Assembly: GCA_012512505.1 (NCBI GenBank)
Contig: JAAZEB010000082.1
Span: 1-35,643, forward strand
Origin: Armatimonadota bacterium
GTDB lineage: Bacteria; Armatimonadota; JAAZEB01
Direction: 5' to 3'
DNA length: 35,643 bases
The notes beneath the pieces were generated by a model. The model was not told where the DNA came from, did not search any database, and saw only the letters and a program-made list of their open reading frames with translations. A program made the position numbers and the translations under genes. Positions 31,532 to 35,643 of this stretch are shown here, in pieces. Within the stretch, counting starts at the first letter, position 1. Every line of letters starts with the position of its first letter.

Positions 31532-33823
31532 TCACTCAATCGTGCCGCTCAGGCGAACGAAGTAGAGGACGCACCGATCACGCGGGGCGCGGTTCTGGTA
31601 GCGGCAGCGCACCCAGAAGCGCTCGGCGCCACGCACCGTCGCCGTCACGTCGTGCTCATCCGCCAGGCGGAAGACGGCGTTCTCCTTCACCGGCGTCCAC
31701 GTCTGGCCATCCAGCGAGATCTCAATCGCGTTCGCCGTCTGGTCGTCCCAGAAGCCGTCGAACGCCACCTTCGCTTCGGTCCAGCGGTGGCCCGGCTGCG
31801 CGCCCAACTCGTAGACCAGGCTGGCGCTGCCGTTGGCGGAGACATCCAGGCCCCACAGGCCATCCAAGAAGCCGTCGACCTGCGCGTGCAGGCGGGCGTT
31901 GCCGCCGGTCGCAAGGGTATCGCGGTACTCAAAGCGGCCGGTCGGCAGCCGGGAGAGGTCGAGGATGTAGGCATCCACCTGCTTCTGCGCCCGGGCCTGC
32001 CAGCGGGGGAGCTCGTTCTCGGCGAAGGCATGCGTGCCCTTCAGGCGCTCGAAGTAGGCGGCGTACTCCTGCCAGGCGGTGCGGGCGGCCGCCTTCGCCT
32101 CCGGCCCGGGCGCCTGCCGGAACGCGGCGTGCGCTTCCATCGCCGCCAGGTGCAGCTCGGTGTAGCGCCAGCCCAGCTCCACGAAGTCGAGGCGGGCCAA
32201 CACTTTCGGCTCCTCCTTGGCCAGGGCGCGCGCCTCATCCAGCCAGCCGCGGCACTGCCGGCGCAGCGCCGGCGGGTAGATCTGGGGCAGGTTGAACTCG
32301 TCGCCACTCCAGTAGCGGTCCGGCCCGCCCGACTCTTCCAGGGCGAGGTAGAAGCGGCGCATCGGCTCGGCCGCCGGCCCATAGAAGAGGCGGAAAAACT
32401 CCTCCAGCATCGCCTTCACGTCGGTGGTGTGATCCCACCAGAGGCGACTGAAGGCGTAGTAGAGGAGGTGGTTGGTTGACCAGCGCTGCTGCGTCTCGGA
32501 ATAGAGGCCGTCCACGCCGATCCGCTTGTAGTAGCCGATCTCGTCGGCGAGGCGGTAGAGGGTTACCGGCAGCGCCTCCAGCCAGTTGTAGAAGCCGTAG
32601 TAGTCATAGACCCCGCGCTTGGTAGCCAGCGCGCTCCAGGCATCGAGGTTCTCCCGGAAGCGCGCGCCTTGTTCGGAGCGCGGGTTGAGGAAGCTGGCGC
32701 CGTAGTTGTAGCAGTAGTTGGTCTGCTCGATCATCAGGTTGGGCGCCGGCTTGATCCAGCTCGGCGGGTTGGCCGCGCTGGCGTAAACAAAGAACATCAG
32801 CACGGCGTCCGGATAGCGGGCCGCTACCCGCTCGGCCACCTGGTTCAGGGCATACAGCACGATGTCGGCACGGGTGGATGGATCCCGGTCATCCAGGGCG
32901 CGGCAGCGCGCGCACTCGCACCATCCCTCGCCATCGTTCTGGCTCATATCCACGAAGAGGATGCTCGGATCCTTCGCCATTTTGGCGGCGCCGGCCAGGG
33001 CATACTCGGTCAGCTTGTCGATCACTTCGGGGTTGGTGAGGCAAAGCTGGCCCTCCGGCTGGCGCTGCCCGTTGATCTCGGGGTACCAGTCGGGATGCTC
33101 CTGGAAGTAGCGCGCCGGCGGCAGGATATGCTGCCAGTTGTGCCCGGAGCCAACCTTGGTATCAGTGCCGCCGCGCTCCGCTACGAAGCGCCGCTGCCGA
33201 TCTCCCGGGGGCGACTGCAGCCAGAAGTTCTGGTGGTTCTTCACCAGCCAATCGACCACGTCCTTGCCCCACTGGACATCTTTCCAGCCGTCTTCTGGGC
33301 CGCCCATGGCGTGGCGGCGCCGGAAGGAGGGCTCGTACGTCACCGCCAGGCTAGGCACGGTGATGGTTGACAGCGCCGGCGTCACCTCCCCGGTCTCCCC
33401 CGGCCAGTACCAGCGATAGCCGAGGCGCTCGAGGAAAGCATAGGCCGCGTAGACGACGCCGCGGGGTCCACCGCCGGCAACGATCAAGGTGCTGCCGGAG
33501 GTGCGGAGGGCGATCCCCTCCAGCCCCAGGGCACGCTCGGCGGCCGTGGCCCGCACCCCCAGGCGCGCGAGCCGGCTCACCTGGCCCACCACCAGGGCAC
33601 GGCGGCCAGAGCGGGGCGCCTCGGTGCGGATCGGCAGCCGGGCACCGCTGGACTTCTGCAGGTAGCGCTGCAGCTCTCGGGCGGCGAAGCGCTCCGGGAG
33701 CGAGGCATCGGCGGCGACGTAGATGGCAGCCGCGGGTTTGCCCTCGCGCACCAAGAGCACCTCGGCAGAGGCCGCCGGAAGGAAGGCAGCACAGAGCATC
33801 GCGGCGGCAAAACCAATGCGCAT
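31532..33823 (-). CDS. Secreted DUF4838 protein (alpha-glucuronidase-like N domain)
   Basis: This is a 763-residue protein. A signal peptide (MRIGFAAAMLCAAFLPAASA) is followed by a GH20/GH67-type N-terminal alpha/beta domain at about 22-150 (AARELQRYLQKSSGARLPIRTE, RGVVYAAYAFLERLGYRWYWPG). The DUF4838 barrel at about 165-480 shows VDMSQNDGEGWCECARC, with a Cys-x-Cys-x2-Cys cluster typical of the family, and YYGFYNWLEALPVTLYRLADEIGYYKRIGVDGLYSE. A helical region and a C-terminal discoidin-like beta-domain (about 640-760, WDDQTANAIEISLDGQTW) follow. DUF4838 proteins are probably glycan hydrolases of unknown substrate. ATG 33823 has only a weak GAGAG ribosome site. It is read in the same direction as the 33843 gene, 19 bases apart, and is probably an operon partner. 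Confidence 0.9.
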   Translation of the reverse strand: MRIGFAAAMLCAAFLPAASAEVLLVREGKPAAAIYVAADASLPERFAARELQRYLQKSSGARLPIRTEAPRSGRRALVVGQVSRLARLGVRATAAERALGLEGIALRTSGSTLIVAGGGPRGVVYAAYAFLERLGYRWYWPGETGEVTPALSTITVPSLAVTYEPSFRRRHAMGGPEDGWKDVQWGKDVVDWLVKNHQNFWLQSPPGDRQRRFVAERGGTDTKVGSGHNWQHILPPARYFQEHPDWYPEINGQRQPEGQLCLTNPEVIDKLTEYALAGAAKMAKDPSILFVDMSQNDGEGWCECARCRALDDRDPSTRADIVLYALNQVAERVAARYPDAVLMFFVYASAANPPSWIKPAPNLMIEQTNYCYNYGASFLNPRSEQGARFRENLDAWSALATKRGVYDYYGFYNWLEALPVTLYRLADEIGYYKRIGVDGLYSETQQRWSTNHLLYYAFSRLWWDHTTDVKAMLEEFFRLFYGPAAEPMRRFYLALEESGGPDRYWSGDEFNLPQIYPPALRRQCRGWLDEARALAKEEPKVLARLDFVELGWRYTELHLAAMEAHAAFRQAPGPEAKAAARTAWQEYAAYFERLKGTHAFAENELPRWQARAQKQVDAYILDLSRLPTGRFEYRDTLATGGNARLHAQVDGFLDGLWGLDVSANGSASLVYELGAQPGHRWTEAKVAFDGFWDDQTANAIEISLDGQTWTPVKENAVFRLADEHDVTATVRGAERFWVRCRYQNRAPRDRCVLYFVRLSGTIE

Positions 33824-33842
33824 CACAGATTACTCTCTCTCT

Positions 33843-34940
33843 CTACAGCTCCGCCAGCGGGGTGCGCAGCACCTCCACCCCTTCCTTCTGGCGCGAGATG
33901 ATGACGTACAGGAAGCCGTCGTGAATCACCGTGTGGGGATAGCCATACTCGCCCCCCTTGTACCGGCCCGGGCGCTGCATCGGGTAGTGCCCCTCGCCCA
34001 GGATGAAGTGGCGGTCAAAGCAAACGCCATCGTGCGAGAGGGAAAGCACCAGGGGGGTGCGGTCGCCAGCGACCGGGCATCCCACGTAGTAGAAGCGCCC
34101 GTCCGGCAGCCGGCCAAAGTGGAACTTGGCGTCCGCGTCGCTGAAGGCGGTCTCGACCGGGCTGGACCAGGTAACGCCGTCGTCGTGGCTCTCAGTCACC
34201 CACAGGCGGTAGCGGAAGCCCGGGCCGGTGCTGCGCAGCAGCAGGCGCAGCACGCCCTCCGCCGTCTGGTAGAAGGATCCCTCGCAGAGAGCCACTGGCC
34301 AACCCTGCTGCTCCGCCACCGTCCGGAACGTCGCCGGGTCATCGGCGCGGCCGGCAAACTGGGCCGGGTAGATGCCGGAGAGCTTCCAGCCGGTCAATCC
34401 CGAGGGGTCGTCGGTATAGGGGAAGGTGGTGTGGCCGGTGAGGATCAGGCGCCCGGATCGAGTGCGCTGGGGGCCATGGTTGGGGCACACCGCCAGGCCC
34501 AGGTCGCGCGGCGGCGCCCACTGCTCGCCATCGGTGGTCGTCACCGCCAGCAGCCGGGTGCCCTCCTTGCGCGGGCCGTAGTCGCAGAAATAGGCGACCA
34601 GCGTGCCCTTATGTTGGTGGAAGCCACCGGCGGTGAGCACCCGCTCCTGCCCGTCCGGGCCAACGGCCGGCGCGGCCAGCACCCGCGGCGCCGACCAGCG
34701 GCGGAAGTCTCGCGCGCTACAGAGGAGGACCCGCTGCCCAGGCGCATCCTCATCGACGCGGCCGTTCGACCAGATGGCGTAGAAGCGGCCCTGGAAGTGG
34801 GCAAGGTGGGGGTGGTGCGAATAGGTCCACTCTGCCACCGGCTGATAAAGCCGGACGCGCTCCACGGGCGGGCGGCGAACGCCGGGCCACACGGCCGGCA
34901 CCCCCTCCAGGAGGTATGGCTGGTTGGTGATCACGCGCAT
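33843..34940 (-). CDS. Sialidase-fold (BNR) protein
   Basis: This is a 365-residue beta-propeller without a signal peptide. One full Asp-box is present (SHDDGVTW), and a partial one (TTTDGEQW). The order 'YSHHPHLAHFQGRFYAIWSNGRVDED', 'LLCSARDFRRWS', 'GFHQHKGTLVAYFCDYG', 'GEYGYPHTVIHDGFLYVIISRQKEGVEV' matches exo-alpha-sialidase-like proteins common next to DUF4838 genes. GH33 catalytic residues cannot be assigned, so a lectin or glycan-phosphorylase-like role is possible. ATG 34940 is the first in frame; there is no clear ribosome site. It is followed by the DUF4838 gene on the same strand. It has the same length as the 16707 protein but little direct similarity by eye. Confidence 0.83.
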   Translation of the reverse strand: MRVITNQPYLLEGVPAVWPGVRRPPVERVRLYQPVAEWTYSHHPHLAHFQGRFYAIWSNGRVDEDAPGQRVLLCSARDFRRWSAPRVLAAPAVGPDGQERVLTAGGFHQHKGTLVAYFCDYGPRKEGTRLLAVTTTDGEQWAPPRDLGLAVCPNHGPQRTRSGRLILTGHTTFPYTDDPSGLTGWKLSGIYPAQFAGRADDPATFRTVAEQQGWPVALCEGSFYQTAEGVLRLLLRSTGPGFRYRLWVTESHDDGVTWSSPVETAFSDADAKFHFGRLPDGRFYYVGCPVAGDRTPLVLSLSHDGVCFDRHFILGEGHYPMQRPGRYKGGEYGYPHTVIHDGFLYVIISRQKEGVEVLRTPLAEL

Positions 34941-35082
34941 CGTTCACTGGCCCTGGCGGCTCCGGGGAGGGCCGGGCCGCCCCCATCTCGGCCGGCGGCG
35001 GGCAGGGCGCGGCGCCGCCTGTCGTGGTATTCCACTCGGGGTTCGCGCCAGACCCGGCGCGCACCTGCCGCCCGTACACGCG

Positions 35083-35123
35083 CCAGCCCTGCCCAGGGGC
35101 CGTAGCGACCGGGGCAGGGCTGG
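35083..35123. terminator. Hairpin after the terminal pseudopilin gene
   Basis: A 12-bp perfect stem (CCAGCCCTGCCC at 35083-35094, GGGCAGGGCTGG at 35112-35123) lies 20 bases past the stop of the 35143 gene on the minus strand. No T-run follows. The rest of 34941-35142 shows no other feature. Confidence 0.6.
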
Positions 35124-35142
35124 TCAGAAGCGGCGATGCTTC

Positions 35143-35643
35143 CTATTGCGGGACCCACATCGCGCGGTTGCTGCGCCGGATCCACTTGACGTGGCCGTCA
35201 CAGAACGCGGCGTTGAACCCGTCGCCATGGCGCCGGGCAACGTAGCCGCCGTCCACCACACCGTAGTCGGCATAGTTGTCCGGGTCGTAGATCTCCATGT
35301 AGACGCCGTTATCGAAGAACTGGATCAGATCGGCGGGGTTCTGGAACAGGGCGAGCGAACGGTACATCACCAGCGCGTTCACCCCGTAGCTGATCGGCAC
35401 ACCCCAAACGCAGGTGTGGTGCCCAGAGGGGCATACCTTGACCTGCTCGTTCTTGGTATAGGATTCGAGCAGCTTCCACCAACCGGTCAGGTTGGCCGGG
35501 CAGGCCGACCCGTTCTCGTAGAAGTACGCCGGCACCGTGACCTCGTCATAGTCCTGGGCGTACATCATCGCGGCACTGCCGATCTGCTTCAGGTTCGAGA
35601 GGCAGTTCGCTTTGCGGGCGTTTTCACGCGCCCGGGCAAATAC
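35143..35643 (-). CDS. Pseudopilin-like protein with H-X9-DG motif (5' end outside window)
   Basis: The frame is open to the window edge; 166 residues are present, beginning [11 protein letters not shown], then NCLSNLKQIGSAAMMYAQDYDE, the conserved region right after the pilin-type helix. The start, leader and promoter lie beyond 35643. The C terminus has H-GDGFNAAFC-DG, an exact H-X9-DG, followed by HVKWIRRSNRAMW. Cys residues recur (GSACPA, KVCPSG, HTCVWG), as in the 8225 protein. An ATG at 35568 would give a shorter protein without the leader and is not the start. It is a third H-X9-DG-class paralogue in this window. Confidence 0.92.
   Translation of the reverse strand, partial: VFARARENARKANCLSNLKQIGSAAMMYAQDYDEVTVPAYFYENGSACPANLTGWWKLLESYTKNEQVKVCPSGHHTCVWGVPISYGVNALVMYRSLALFQNPADLIQFFDNGVYMEIYDPDNYADYGVVDGGYVARRHGDGFNAAFCDGHVKWIRRSNRAMWVPQ

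Overview
The window is GC-rich bacterial DNA with no tRNA, rRNA, CRISPR or transposase gene that I can see. It most resembles an Armatimonadota (or a related planctomycete-like) chromosome. The main reason is a family of secreted pseudopilin-like proteins with an N-terminal [18 protein letters not shown] helix followed by [13 protein letters not shown], a Cys-x-SN-x-KQ segment, and (in two of three) a C-terminal H-X9-DG motif. Large secreted glycan-active proteins, beta-propellers and a Gfo/Idh/MocA oxidoreductase fit the same picture. The assignment is an inference from protein style, not from a marker gene.

Layout. 1-3.9 kb: the tail of a GH38 alpha-mannosidase, a C/G-rich tandem repeat, a pseudopilin, a CorC/HlyC-type CBS membrane protein, a second unrelated pseudopilin and a small CBM48 protein. 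3.9-9.9 kb: a FecR/TPR protein, an HtrA protease, a YhhQ-type queuosine-precursor transporter, another H-X9-DG-class pseudopilin, and ribosomal protein L25 behind a near-consensus promoter. 9.9-17.8 kb: sugar metabolism, with a Gfo/Idh/MocA oxidoreductase, a secreted (alpha/alpha)6-type protein, a BadF/NAGK-type sugar kinase, two paralogous SIS proteins separated by a three-copy folded repeat, and two convergent beta-propeller proteins. 17.9-24.9 kb: hpt, a BON protein, a 36-residue membrane peptide, argB, argJ, a PIG-L deacetylase overlapping argJ by one base, an N-acyl-D-amino-acid deacylase, and a TIM-barrel gene broken by a 73-bp partial duplication. 25-35.6 kb: an 1821-residue secreted GH42-like mosaic protein, a hotdog thioesterase, a small membrane protein, a DUF4838 secreted protein, a sialidase-fold protein, and the start-less part of another H-X9-DG pseudopilin.

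How the parts may work together. Secreted or periplasmic glycan-binding and hydrolytic proteins (GH38, GH42-like, DUF4838, propellers) could release sugars or amino sugars. The BadF kinase, SIS proteins, PIG-L deacetylase, D-aminoacyl deacylase and oxidoreductase could process them. No transporter or dedicated regulator gene is visible, so the substrate stays unknown.

The most striking non-coding signal is a 55-bp promoter module shared without gaps by two distant pseudopilin genes. It has three direct TCTAAT-type boxes at exactly 11-bp spacing plus one inverted box, followed at a fixed distance by TACAAT. Other notable signals are a dispersed repeat that can fold into a three-way junction, a 147-bp MITE-like element that overlaps a stop codon, and the 73-bp duplication in the broken gene.
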